Source: Chromobotia macracanthus (lineage: Eukaryota > Chordata > Actinopteri > Cypriniformes > Botiidae). Taken from it: 64,000 nt of DNA. Below, piece by piece: positions 44,901 through 55,439 of this stretch. How positions within the stretch are numbered: the first letter of the stretch is position 1; each line of letters starts with the position of its first letter. Under the pieces are notes generated by a model. That model saw nothing but the letters and a program-made list of their open reading frames with translations, searched no databases and had not been told where the DNA came from. Made by a program: the position numbers and the translations under genes. The stretch covers positions 2,758,001 through 2,822,000 of the forward strand of contig JAZGTH010000041.1 in assembly GCA_036877525.1 (NCBI GenBank), in the 5' to 3' direction.

Positions 44901-46420
44901 TTATTATTAATAATACACATTTATTTATTATAGCCATGGAATAGATTTTATTGAGAATATGTCTGTACTGCTTTATTCAGCTTTTTCTCATCCCTGACTA
45001 GTCTCTGCAGCAGCCCCCTGCTTGATGCTGCCACCACCATGCTTCACTGTTAGGATAGTTTTGGTCAGGTGATGAGCAGTGCCTGGTTCTTTCCAGACAT
45101 AACGTTTAAAACTGATGCCAAACAGTTCAATTCTGGTTTCATCAGACAAGAGAATTTTGTTCCTCACAGTTCTTCAAGTGCTTTTTCACAAACTCGAAGT
45201 GGGCTTTCATGTGTTTTGTACTGCGGAGAGACTTCCATCTAGCCATTCAGTGATTATTGTCCTTCTTGAACTTTGTCCCATCTCCACACAGGATCTCTGG
45301 AGCCCTCTTACTAACGCCTTTCTCCCCCAATTGCTCAGTTTGGCCGGACGACCAGCTCTTGGAAGACTCCTTCCTTTGTGAATGCACTGGGCCACAACGA
45401 GGGCAGACCACAAACTAAATCAGCTTTTATCAGCATACTGATATAATTGAAGTCTTTGTCTCATGTCAGTGTACATGTGAAGACTGCTATTCCTTTCTTT
45501 AGGTAACAGTATTACACAGTGAAAAAGTTATTGGTGCACCTTTAAGTCACTGGTCATATTAAGACAACTGAAAATAACAAACTGCTATTGCATTTTTGTT
45601 TATTAACATTTTATTTTTGTTTTATATATTTCTTTTATTCCTGGAACAAGCAAGGCTCATTTTGCTTGAAGGTAATTACAGGTGTGTGTTATACGCTGAA
45701 TAGAGAAGCATTCTGTCTGCAACAAAGATTTTCATGAACCAGAAATCATGTCAGTGCACTAAGCATGTCTGAACAGTACTGTCAGCAAGTACATGCTTTG
45801 TGAAATGTTGTACTGAGATAAACAGGAAATAGACTCCTGACAGGTTGGTATGGTTGACACTGATGTGGAAAGTCAACGCAATGAATGGTGTTTTGTTGTG
45901 GAGTAAAGAGGAAATGCCATGATGAGTTTTCCTGTTGTGATGCATTTTGTGTGTGGCCTAATCTAGTAGTGTTGAATTGTAAACACAAAGGTTATTATTA
46001 GTACCATAAGTATGCAATGTATTGCACAAGTAGCTTAAAGTGGCTCCTAAATGTAACAATATACAACAATTACATAACATGAATGCAATTACAATGGAAA
46101 TCTATGTGCCAAGGAATTGCACTGGGATAAACAGTGAAATACATACAGTTTTCCAACTATTGCCACATTGAATTTGTTAACATAAGACTAGTGTAAAAAA
46201 ACATGTCAGTGCAAAGTTCTACTTTTGTCATGAACAAAGCATAGGTGCCAACTTAGTTTACCTGTAGGAGCTCCTTTGAACAATTTTTTAAAGATGAAAA
46301 TTAATGTTGTGAAATCATGGCCAAACACATCACAGAAGAATGTTTACAGCACATTGAATGTAGTGTTGATGCTATTGTTAACTGTGTGGTTGGTGTTGTC
46401 TACAGGAGGCTGAGGACTAG
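35863..46420 (+). CDS. sh3bgr: SH3 domain-binding glutamic acid-rich protein
   Basis: Twelve coding exons (35863-35907, 36422-36607, 37249-37329, 38226-38303, 38976-39125, 39598-39624, 40692-40712, 41242-41268, 42786-42809, 43115-43141, 43947-43970, 46406-46420) join to 234 codons ending EAED-stop. Residues 1-104 form the thioredoxin-like SH3BGR fold: MVIKVFLASSSGSTAIKKKQ, WMRENVPG, the SH3-ligand-like PLPPQIF, and EFLGLTPPPGSK. The family lacks the redox CXXC motif, and so does this protein. Residues 105-234 are an acidic Glu-rich tail, which separates SH3BGR from the short SH3BGRL paralogues (about 114 residues). Human SH3BGR is of similar length and is expressed in heart and skeletal muscle. 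Every exon junction is phase 0. Confidence 0.93.
36422..36607 (+). CDS. sh3bgr: sh3bgr exon 2
   Basis: Acceptor TATCATTACAG, donor GTAAGA. It encodes IKKKQQDVVGFLEALKIDY, NEENRQWMRENVPGE and IPLPPQIFNEEAYCG, the core of the domain with the proline-rich SH3-binding motif. Confidence 0.95.
37249..37329 (+). CDS. sh3bgr: sh3bgr exon 3
   Basis: Acceptor TAAATTGCAG, donor GTTGTA (weaker than consensus). It encodes DYDTFFNAKEDNTVYEFLG and LTPPPGSK, the end of the folded domain. Confidence 0.94.
38226..38303 (+). CDS. sh3bgr: sh3bgr exon 4
   Basis: Acceptor CTTGGCACAG, donor GTAATG. It encodes 26 residues from EANQAENSQKLHNGSG to LDGDTT, a polar linker. Both ends are phase 0. Confidence 0.85.
38976..39125 (+). 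CDS. sh3bgr: sh3bgr exon 5: Glu-rich tail
   Basis: Acceptor GTTCTTCTAG, donor GTAACT. The 50 codons hold DLEEDALDEEETDAQEQKKE and end EEEEEH, the main acidic block. Confidence 0.9.
39598..39624 (+). CDS. sh3bgr: sh3bgr exon 6 (27 nt)
   Basis: Acceptor TTTTTGTTAG, donor GTAAGT. Encodes RKVAEEEDQ. Small symmetric cassette; too short for ordinary gene finders. Confidence 0.82.
40035..40205. mobile_element. short non-autonomous DNA element in a sh3bgr intron
   Basis: Text CAGTCCTGCTCCTGGAGGGC, CAAACACACCTGAACCAGCT and a partly inverted GGAGGACACTGGCC end. I recognise this as a very common fish MITE-like repeat; the superfamily is not certain. Confidence 0.7.
40692..40712 (+). CDS. sh3bgr: sh3bgr exon 7 (21 nt)
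   Basis: Acceptor GGTTCACAG, donor GTAAGA. Encodes DEGDEDK, the smallest internal exon of the gene. Confidence 0.8.
41006..41176. mobile_element. MITE with CAGGGGTTCCCA inverted ends
   Basis: Left end CAGGGGTTCCCA; right end TGGGAACCCTG, inverted with one difference. At 171 bp with such ends it looks hAT-like. No clear 8-bp target duplication. Confidence 0.6.
41242..41268 (+). CDS. sh3bgr: sh3bgr exon 8 (27 nt)
   Basis: Acceptor TACTATTTCAG, donor GTGAAT. Encodes VEDNHLISE, similar to exon 9 (AEEDLISE). Confidence 0.78.
41985..42160. repeat. dispersed teleost repeat, copy 3
   Basis: GTGCCACCATTTGATTTGAA, ATTAATCATTTTCTC, and CATTTATTAA followed by CTGGATTCTTGGATTACTTG match copies 1 and 2. 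It lies in an intron of sh3bgr. Confidence 0.6.
42310..42600 (-). mobile_element. tRNA-derived SINE, inverted
   Basis: The reverse complement has the B-box-like TTCAATTCC, GGCACCTAACCCACAATTAC and CACTGCTCC-type text of the SINE at 12105. It includes a short AC run. Confidence 0.7.
42786..42809 (+). CDS. sh3bgr: sh3bgr exon 9 (24 nt)
   Basis: Acceptor TTCTTTTTCAG, donor GTAACT. Encodes AEEDLISE. The LISE ending shared with exon 8 suggests an old exon duplication. Confidence 0.8.
43115..43141 (+). CDS. sh3bgr: sh3bgr exon 10 (27 nt)
   Basis: Acceptor ATCCCCTCTAG, donor GTAGAT. Encodes EDEELQKLE. Confidence 0.78.
43793..43820. repeat. AC microsatellite in a sh3bgr intron
   Basis: About 13 AC units with one interruption. 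Confidence 0.9.
43947..43970 (+). CDS. sh3bgr: sh3bgr exon 11 (24 nt)
   Basis: Acceptor CCTTCATTACAG, donor GTACTC. Encodes EEEEQGSE. Confidence 0.78.
44530..44828 (-). mobile_element. DIRS-like gag fragment
   Basis: The minus strand reads MDKDLLHILTEAVKDMGLEW, then SYLSASHLPDSSPSFMK, similar in layout to the gag of fish DIRS-like elements (GLEWP... and LPxR... segments). It lies in the last sh3bgr intron. Confidence 0.5.
44829..45400 (-). mobile_element. Tc1-like transposon remnant
   Basis: The minus strand has GRPAKLSNWGRKALVRGLQR (the DNA-binding region of Tc1 transposase), then frameshifted catalytic-region text, including a run matching KHGGGS near 45030. The outer sequence TACCCCATAATGACAAAGTG is the usual Tc1 element end. 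Frameshifts and deletions make it inactive. Confidence 0.8.
45401..46405. other. rest of the last sh3bgr intron
   Basis: AT-rich. No further acidic microexon with good splice signals was recognised, though one of 20 to 30 nt could be missed. Confidence 0.4.
46406..46420 (+). CDS. sh3bgr: sh3bgr last coding exon
   Basis: Acceptor TGTTGTCTACAG, then EAED and TAG. An AATAAA occurs at about 46465, rather close to the stop; the true 3' end is not fixed. The preceding intron of 2.4 kb contains DIRS and Tc1 remnants. Confidence 0.8.
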   Translation, partial: EAED

Positions 46421-46724
46421 TTTTCTGAAGTGAAAAATTTAGGATCAGGGTCTTTCCTCACAGGTAATAAATGTTTTTCTTTGTCCACTTGGGGTGTTGT
46501 GGGATAATTCCTAGTTCTTCCTAGTCTAGGGCAGAATGTTTGAAAAACAGTTGATTGTGAAGCAGAAGAAACCTTTATTCTAAAAATGCTGGGTTGTTTT
46601 AACTGTCCTTTGTTTATACAGCTTGTATTACTGTAAACATGATTCTGTTCTTTATTATGTTCCTCAGTGGAAACAAAGGGAAAAATTTTAAATGACTTTT
46701 TTTTTTTAGCTCAGGTTGCATTTA

Positions 46725-46830
46725 ACCCTGAACATTCAATTTAATTCAATTTTATATTTGTAACACTTTTCGCAATTTTGCATTGTTGCAAGGCAACTTT
46801 ACAGAAAACATATTTAACATAAAACAGTAA
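46725..46830. repeat. fragment of dispersed repeat (ATTCAATTTTATATTTG)
   Basis: AATTCAATTTTATATTTGTA, then AGGCAACTTTACAGAAAACA, parallels 3307 and 33050. Confidence 0.5.
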
Positions 46831-47087
46831 AGAAAAAAAATATTGGGAAAAAGAAAACAATTGAAGAAAAAAACAGTGAAAAACTAAGCTATACAAAAAA
46901 ACCCACAACCCTTTAAAATGTAATAAAAATGTCTCTTATTAGATCTCCTTAACAAAAGCTTAAGTAGAGGGTCACGTTAGTGAGCAATTCATGACATCTC
47001 TAGTGAGGAAAACATGGACAACCACACTAGCACTGAGAGGACAAAGATCCATGCATTTTTGATCACATACACCCTGTATACACTTAC

Positions 47088-47208
47088 TCTGTGCTTTGTA
47101 TTTCAGTGTGAAGTACAGTAACAGTCCTTTGCCTAGGAGTTGTCTGCCGAAATCTCCCACAAACACCTGCATCAGAGCATTGCTCAAACCAAACATGACA
47201 CCACCGCA
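47088..47208 (-). CDS. candidate exon of an unidentified membrane protein
   Basis: Acceptor TATTCTCCAG and donor AGA/GTAAGT frame 121 nt (phase 0 to 1). They encode CGGVMFGLSNALMQVFVGDF, then GRQLLGKGLLLYFTLKYKAQ. It is hydrophobic and Gly-rich, like parts of polytopic membrane proteins. I do not recognise the family. It could be a pseudoexon. Confidence 0.35.
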
Positions 47209-47639
47209 CTGGAGAATACACACTCAGGACATACTAACCGCCAACCCTAGAAAACTCTACCTTATCCCATTACTTACAGTCATGAGGTTGCAGAATGCCT
47301 TTTTGCTTTTATATTGTTCACACACAGTGTTGCTTATTTTTATGTGCTATTGCTTTTCAAATGAATAGAAGAAAATGTTTATTCTTATTGTAAATATAGA
47401 TTATGCTACATTTTGTAAACTATCATGTTGAGACTATTCTGTAGAGATCCACACAGGTCTCAGATATGCCAAACTAATACTTGCAAACACACTAACAGTT
47501 GAAATGTTGGACACACTTGACTAAATTTAAATACAAAAATTAATGTAAAATTTGATTTAGGATTTAGGATTATACTTATGTGTCTAGGTAAATGTAAATT
47601 GATGACTTGGAATAAGGAAACAACAAGTGCCAAGCATAC

Positions 47640-47925
47640 GTGGGGATTCTGTCTTTTCAAAATGAAAAGTCTCTTATAATTTTCTCACCCTCTTGCTTTA
47701 AGACATTTCTGAACAAACTGGAGTTGTACAGATTACTTTTATGATGGATGGAAAAATCTAAATCTCGGGCACTATTCAATGCCATTACTAAACTGGGAAG
47801 AGCCAGGATATTATTAAATATAACTCTTATTGTGTTTGACTGAAATACAAAAGTCATACAGGATGGCATGAGGGTGAGTATATTGTGACAGAATTTTCAT
47901 TTTGGGGTCAATTTTTTTTTGGTTG
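47640..47925. repeat. dispersed teleost repeat, inverted end
   Basis: GATTACTTTTATGATGGATG at one end and GACAGAATTTTCATTTTGGG at the other; the latter is the inverse of the 6095 end. A common fish non-autonomous element. Confidence 0.65.
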
Positions 47926-47929
47926 GATG

Positions 47930-48780
47930 AAGCTAAATTATAATACCTGATGATGATACCCAATCCCCATACTTAAATCTAAACAGTTTTGACAAATTCA
48001 CTTTTATTTTAAACCTTTAACTGGTATGTCCAGACATTTGACCGGTACATGTATTTTTTTAAGATAGTTTAAATGTAGAAACTCCTAAAAGACATAACAG
48101 TACCTCTGAGTGGTTAAAACTTCAGTTGGGTTACAATTAAATTAACACTTAACATTAACACTGTAAAAGTCCAAATTCTCCCATTGTTTACAGTATATTA
48201 TGGTTTTAGTACGATTATGTACGTCAGTACCTGCTTTTCTTTAGTCAGTTTGGAGTTGTAATGCACTTTGGATGTACAAAGAGCTAAATGATTGGAAATA
48301 CCCTTATTTGCCATTAAAAGTCTTAAAGGCCTGGTCTAGTCCATTATGCTCTTCTCTCGACACATTGTGTATATTTAAAGGACAACATTCAACAAGGGTG
48401 ATGCTGTTGCCAATTCAATTAACAGGATGTGTGACCAATTCAATTAAGACAAGGAAGTGTGAGGCTTATTAAAAGCTCACATTACTTAAAAATTGTTTTT
48501 TATTTTATGGTTTACAACAAATCAACAAGTTTAAGACATTATTTTATGTAGTCACTAAAATATGCATTAGTTAGTGCATGTACAGGTAGTGGAATAGTGT
48601 TTAACAGAAACACATTTAATTTAACAGAAAGGGTCTTTTAATACTTAATGGAACCAGTTATTTCATGCATTGTTTTCCCTGCCATGCAAATTGGCTTTGT
48701 TCCTGTAGTTAGTTTTTTTTTAATAGTGGAGGGGTAAGTGGTGAGTCATTGTCATGTTTTAGACAAAAAGACTGTCTTAT
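47930..48780. other. intergenic, nothing recognised
   Basis: AT-rich; no gene, RNA or element I can support. Confidence 0.4.
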
Positions 48781-48789
48781 TTAATGCTG

Positions 48790-49380
48790 GGTTCGGAAGT
48801 TCAAATCCATTTGACTTCCTTTATTGTAATACATTCATTTTGCAAATCATGTATGTGATTTGTGCGTGTGTGAACAATGAATAAATAGCAGGCAATGACA
48901 AGATAGTCTGTACAGAAATTGTGAAGCTAGTATGTGGAGACTGTAAGTATATACATAAGGAACGATGTAGTAGAATTAAATATGGAATATGTACAACAGT
49001 ATGCAGTGAAATGAGGTAGTACACGGTGTAAGTACAGATATATAAGTATTACAAACTAGGGCATGCTGTACATTTACAATTACAATTAATTACAAATTAT
49101 AGTATTGTTGTGATGATTTGGAGAATGAATCGAATATAAACAGGGTCACAGAACTGAAACATGATGTGGATTGTGACAGAAGTAAAGCATAAGTGATACA
49201 TTGCGTCCTAACAGTGTAGTGTAGAGTTCAGAAGCTTGATGGTTGTAGGGAAAAAGAACACATTCCACTTCAGTTCCATTGATGAATATAGGGGAGTGAC
49301 TGCTGCTTTTAGATTTCCTGAAGTCCACAATGAGCTCACAGGTCTTCATTGAGGGTAAAGTTGGCCTTCAAAAAGGTGTA
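48790..49380 (-). mobile_element. jockey-like LINE fragment
   Basis: The minus strand reads CELIVDFRKSKSSSHSPIFI, then NGTEVECV, the polymerase C-terminal region of the LINE type at 27700, followed by a 3' tail. Short and frameshifted. Confidence 0.6.
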
Positions 49381-49849
49381 AACTTTGGTGGACGATAGTT
49401 GGTTGGATCATGATGGTGGGATCGCAGGTGGTTCATAACTGGTCTCAGCGTTCAGACATACAGGCAGAGGATGGTTTTGATGCAGTTAAGCATTGTCTCA
49501 GCTTGGGTACCTATCCACCTTTCTATCCTGCTTGAGTGCTCATGAGACAGCAGCCATACACTTAACCAGCTGGTTCTTGCATCACGTTATTTAGGACTTA
49601 TCCAATCTCAGTAGGGATGCACAGCACAGTGTCAGCAGCAGCCCTAATGGCACAGCAAGTGAGTTGGGCATGACTGGCATCCCAGCAGGTACCTGTAGGT
49701 CTGTGTCATTGGGAGTGCTGTCAACTAGCTGGGATCCCTTTTTGCAGTTTCAGATGTGAAGTGAAGAAGGGAGTTCAGTTCTGCCTTGTTGGTATTAGCT
49801 CTGTCAGCACTCTTTTGGTTCTCTCTCTACCCACTTGGTGAACTGACAA

Positions 49850-52800
49850 ATGATAGTATAGACCCCCCTTGTGGACAGGTCACACACTGTCTGTTTGTAG
49901 GTTGACGATAGAAACATGGTCTGCCTTTTGGAATTGGCCACAAAACAAAGGGAACCTCTGCCTCATCTTGCTACATGCTGGGCCAGTGCACCACTAGTTT
50001 TGTTTCTTTAGTGGTTTTGGTACCTATGTAACCAGCACATGGTGGGGATACATCAGCCTGACCCCCATGTGGCACTGGGGAACCACAAGCTCTTGCGCTG
50101 TGGGGTCGTCAGGGACAAACTGGAGGATGTTGTCTTGAAGGTGCAGCATGTGCTGTAGTTCACCTAGCCGCTGTGGGCTTGGTACATAAACAAGGTAGGA
50201 TGTCATGATAGGGCAGGTGGTGAGGTATGAGAGGTGGTTTAAAATTGCTTTGTTTGTAGTTTCAGAACTATGTTGTTAGTGAAGTCAGTATTAGTGAATG
50301 TATTGCAGGTGCTGTTTTGGCAGAGTTTTTTGGTTGGCTCTGCCATGCTTGGGGTGGCGGGTGGGTCATTGGTGACCACAGGTCATCCTGAAGTGTACCA
50401 GTGTGAGATCAGCAATTCAGTTCTTAGGACTGTTTGTATGTGGCCTTTCACCTCATGCAGATAAGCATGTTGTGTTACTTTGTGATGCCGTTGTCTGCTT
50501 GGAACAGGTGTTGATGCTCGACTGTCTTAAGGTTTACTATCTTGAATTCATTAGTTTGAATTCATTAGTTAGTTCATGGGAAACTCAGTCTGAATTTAAT
50601 CTGTGTATGTCAGAAGTTCTCTGATGGAGGTTTTATGAGACGATACGATTTGAAGGGTGATCAGTAAAGCTGTCACTTGTACTGTGATGACTGGTGGCCC
50701 AACTTGAAGTGTTTTAGTGGAAAGGGTATTTATCCAAAGAACACCTGCTCTTGGCGTACAAGCGCATCCTTGATGGGCTGTTTCTCACATGGCTTTGCGT
50801 GCATTGGTTCGCTGGGTTGATGCATTGGCTGTTGAGAGACATCACAGGCAGGTGGCAGGTTTCTGTGATCACCTTTGTATTCCTTTGTAACTGAAAAATC
50901 GCTGGATGACTCAGAGCAAGGCTGTCTCATCATCTGAGTAATTCAGCTCAGGAGGGAACAGCGTTCAGCTGGCATCAGCAACCACCCTTTTGTTTTGGCC
51001 TTGCTGTTGGAACAGACCAGCATTGAGGCAGTAGTAACTCCTTGGATCAGGGTAATGGGCTGAAGAAAGCTGCTGAGCAAAGTGTCCTGTGCACTGGTCT
51101 AGTAAGGGGTGTGCAATGTTTTAATAGTTCTTGGGGAACCACTATGTGTGGTTTCACATACCAAGGAAATTTTGTAGTTAAAAGCAATGACAGTAATGCT
51201 CTGTATATCCTAGATGCATTGGGATTGGGTTCAATGTCATGTTGTCCTGTGAGTGGATCCTTGTAGTTGACTTTGCATTGTGGTCTTTGTATCAAGGCAC
51301 TGGCAGCTGGACAGCGACCCCTTCAGTGTATGCAGGTACTGCAGTCTCTAGTTTACTAACCAGGGTGTAACCTCTGGTATGGTCTGGCTTGCCAAAAGGT
51401 TCTTGCACTTGACAGCCCCCCACAGGGGGTTGTGAGATCCATGAGAATGAGGAAGAAGCAGGTTCAGCATTGGTCGTTCCACTTCAAGTTCAAAGCACAA
51501 ATTCCCTGGGCAGTTACCATGGTTGACAAGCAAGTGTCATGTGGGAACTTGACAGTAAAGGGAACATTTGCTGTGTGTTGATTGTCTGGTGTTGACTCTG
51601 TGATCAAGAGGCAGCTTGCAGGGATTTGGTTTGATGTTCGGTAGACGGGCATTCTGGGGGGTTGTTTCGCATGCCACCCACAGCCAGAAAGGTGGAGTCT
51701 TCTTTGTTCTTTATGTCCTGCTGGTGAGGCTTCTTATTGGATCAGCTCCTTTAATGTTCTCAGGATCTCTGCTGACACAGACATAGCTGCATGGTTCTGC
51801 TTTCGGGACAAGACTTTTTGATTAATCTAGGGCGTTAAGGTGAATTCCTCTGAATGAATGTTTAAGCTTGTTGCCCTGACTGTCACTGATCAGTCACTGT
51901 GGACTTGCTGACTGTGTTTTCATGGGATGATGTCCTTTATGTCATATGGTGAACATAGGCTAAACATATGCTCCTAGTTCCCTCGGGTTCCCTTAGAGGT
52001 GACGCATCCTTGCTTGGCTTTAACTGGACAATGAGGTTGTGGGCGAGGGCACCAATGATCCTGGCTGACTTTCTGTGGCTGCAGCATTGAGTTCAATCAT
52101 GGTCCATCTGCCAGTTCTGGTTGTCGTCCAGCTACTCTCGGCTCAGGTGCTGTATATCACTGGTGATCCCGGGCAGGAGTGCATCCGTTGCAGCCAGGCC
52201 TCTAGCTGATCTGGAGGGGGGCAGGGCTGTATGATCTGGACATAGTCAGATGTCCACATGTTTACACAAAGAGCCAATGTAAATCTGTACAGATTTAGAG
52301 CAAAATATATGGGCTATGTGCAGTGCATTTAACTGATGTGTATGCAAACTAGGCGCCTATTATCCTGGCTGTGAAAGCGGGTGTGGATAATTGGTGTGAG
52401 TGGGTGCAGGAAAAGATACTGAGTAAAATTGCTGATGTTTGATAACCTAGGGGATCATTTGGTGACTTAAGCTATTTGGTTCATTAACATTATTACCGTG
52501 AATTTTCCTGATGGTTCCGACAGGTTTAGTCTCTTATATAAAACAAGACAAAAACAAAATAACAAAAAGAGAGAACGTAAAGAAACGCTTCCCTGTTCAG
52601 AGTGGGCTGACCAACAGCACCAGGGTTGATGATAGATCCTGTAGATAGGTGGTTGGTTTAACAAAAGTAGCAAGAACAGGCCAAACAGTTTGGGGGACAG
52701 AGAGTGTTTCTTTCTCTTTGGTGCCTCTAGCAACTGAATGGGACTGGACCATGTGGTGTTACTTCTACCCATGGAATTTCTTTGAAGCTTGGGCGGGGTG

Positions 52801-52960
52801 TCATAAATTGTCCTGTTGGTGTCAGAGGTGCTGACTGGTTGTCCTGAGGAGCCACCATGATGGGTTGGAGAGTGTAACCCACGCTCCAAGAAAACAACTT
52901 GACCGTGCCCTAAAGCTGCATGCCATAACTTTTGCCTCTCTATCGCCATCTCTGTTTAAA
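49850..52960 (-). mobile_element. decayed retroelement, class uncertain
   Basis: Several minus-strand open pieces lie in order: MAIERQKLWHAALGHG (52949), QPCPPPDQLEAWLQRMH (about 52210), NVPFTVKFPHDTCLSTM (about 51560), and QRLGELQHMLHLQDNI with FVPDDPTAQELVVPQC (about 50130). They look like gag-pol leftovers, but no catalytic motif is secure. Base composition is richer in GC than its flanks. Confidence 0.4.
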
Positions 52961-53389
52961 CAATAAAATTACAGGTTGTACAGTCAAAGTTCAGATAGGG
53001 TCAAACTGAGATTTTCAGTGAAATCCAACAATTCTGTGACAAATTTTTAAATTTTTTATCATAAACCTACCATGCGAATCAGGGTAAAGTAAAGAGACTT
53101 GTTCAGTAACATATTTTGTCTAGTTTTATTAAAAAAGGTTACTGATTGCTTAATAAAGAAACTAGTAAACTAGAAACTAATAAAATTACACACTAAACAG
53201 GGTTAAATGTATCAAAAACAAAAATAGTACTGTTTTCTAAAAATGACCAGTATCAACAAGCATGAAATTCTTTTTATTGTGCGTATACACTGCATACGTC
53301 ACATGTTAGAATTTATGTGATATAGAGGGCTGCACTTTATGGCAAAGAAGCTGTCAGCTTTCATTTACGATAGTGAAGACGGTGGATGA

Positions 53390-53640
53390 TTTAACTAGAA
53401 ACCAAGGTGGCCAAGGTGTTTGTCACTGAATTAAGACTGCTGCTCTGGTAGTTTTGACAAAGCATATGACAGAGCAAAGGCCCTTGTGATGGGAATCGAT
53501 TGGAGTCTGTTATAAATACTGCTAAGCCACTGTGCCGGGTCACAAACAGAGCCACATGGCATGTAATGAAGATCAGGTGTGGAGCAATCAGTTCAGGCAT
53601 GGGAAGGGTTATGGGAAATGGAGTTAATTTGTAAAGTCTA
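53390..53640 (-). mobile_element. LTR-like fragment
   Basis: On the minus strand, ACTCCATTTCCCATAACCC, then ATTTATAACAG and the text around it, resemble the promoter half of a fish LTR. Ends not defined. Confidence 0.4.
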
Positions 53641-53746
53641 GAATTCAGGTGACAGAGCCCTCTTCTGGCAGTTGAGAGGACTTGAAGATATAATTAAAAT
53701 AATAACATTTAAATAAGCAATTATAATTATATAGTAACCATGGATG

Positions 53747-53858
53747 TGTAACGTGTGGGCGGGTTGAAGGAACACGGACGAAGGAGCCGACGGAGGGATA
53801 TCCAAACAGAAGTCTTTATTATAATCCACAGAAACAGAAACACCATCACGGGAACAGA

Positions 53859-53896
<38 letters not shown>

Positions 53897-54026
53897 AACC
53901 AACAAGGATAATGGGAAAAGACAGAACTTAAACAGAGACGCTGACGAGAGGCAAACAGGTGATAACGATGAACTAATAACAAACCAGGAGAAACTAACAT
54001 AACACCCAGAGTCCATAACTGTTACA
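53747..54026 (-). mobile_element. solo LTR with perfect 5-bp target duplication
   Basis: On the minus strand it runs TGTAACAGTTATGG to CCACACGTTACA. GGATG flanks both sides (53742-53746 and 54027-54031). It has ATAATAAAGACTTC as polyadenylation text and an AC microsatellite at about 53860-53892. Confidence 0.85.
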
Positions 54027-54521
54027 GGATGTAGGGTACGTCCCTGTCAGGAGAAGCCAGCATCATTTGTTATGAATTTGCATCATTGGGGTGGATTACA
54101 GTTGGACATTAGCCACAAAACTCCTGCAAGTTTTCCTCATTACAAAAGACTCATTCACATAAATGTGCAGTAATAAACATGCAGGTACACACAGGCAAAC
54201 CCTGACTGTGTATGAATTGAGACTTAGCCAAGGGCTAACCATGTGTCAGTTGTTAGGACATGGGAATGCTCACAAATTTTTCATTAGAGGCATGGCCAGT
54301 CATAAATTAAATGCTGTCTCATAGACTCTGCTCTGGCACTGCTACTAGAAACAATCACTGAGTTGGCTGGGGAAGAACATTCCTGCTTTCAAACTGCACT
54401 GTTCTGATCAGTAACTGACTATTTACATAACTTCCATTGTTATCACCAAAACTACTACACTACTTAAATGTATAATTAAATTGTAGCAAGGACACCTTAA
54501 AATGAAGTGTAACCAAAAATA

Positions 54522-55035
54522 CACTACCAGTCAAAAGTTTGGAAACACTTTTTCTTTGTTCATATTTTTTTTTAATTTATGAATAATAGTAAACTTATCA
54601 AGACTATGAAATAACACAAATTTAACTTTAGGAATTATGTTGTGACTAAAGAAAATTAAAAATAAGGTAAAATAGGATATATTCTAGTATATTCAATATA
54701 GTCACCTAGAATTTGCAAAAGTTTTCTAGACATTTTCCATAACCCAGTTTCTTGAGGAATCATCCTGAGAAGATTTTTAAAGAGTTTTGAAGGAGTTCCC
54801 CTCTGTCCTGCACTCTTATTGGCTGTTTCTTTCTTCATTATTTGGTCCAAATCATCTATTTCAAAAGCATTTTTTTATTGTAGTTTTCTAATAACAAAAA
54901 TTAAATTGAAATTAATATGTTGGTACAATTATACTTTTATTTTTACATTTTTAACGTTTAATCAAATGTCTTCAGATTAAAAGATTTTTAATCTGACATT
55001 TCAGTCAAGTGTTTCCAAACTTTTGACTGGTAGTG
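54522..55035. mobile_element. Tc1/mariner-type non-autonomous element, 514 bp
   Basis: Left end CACTACCAGTCAAAAGTTTG, continuing GAAACACTT, and right end AAACTTTTGACTGGTAGTG are near-perfect inverted repeats. TA lies on both sides (54520-54521 and 55036-55037). The internal frame at 54656-54850 (AGQRGTPSKLFKNLLRM) is not a complete transposase. Confidence 0.88.
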
Positions 55036-55439
55036 TATATACTATACTATATAATAAATAATAATAAATAAGCAATCATTCTGAACACTCTAGCTCTAGC
55101 ATCTTCTCCTTCCTTCCCAGTGCCAGTTACATTGGCATCTCTCCACCTCCCATTCTCTTCTTATAAGAATTTTCTCCTACAGTATATAATAATTCATTAA
55201 TAATCTATGGTTCCTATCTATTTGATCTTGAGTATCCTTCTCAATCCCCTCCTATCAGACAGCAAGCCAAAACTATTCACCATTTATGCAAAAGATTATA
55301 TGAATTCGGCTCAGACTACAGGAGTTTCTGGACATTTCAGCACTGATTTTCCCCTCCCAAATAAAAGTCTGAAAAACAAAGTCTTGTCCAGGCCATGCTC
55401 AGATCTGATATTTGGCCCAGATTATCTTGTAATGTGAGG

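Noticed and set aside
45115..45381. Plus-strand 88-codon frame
   Set aside because: Antisense of the Tc1 transposase remnant.
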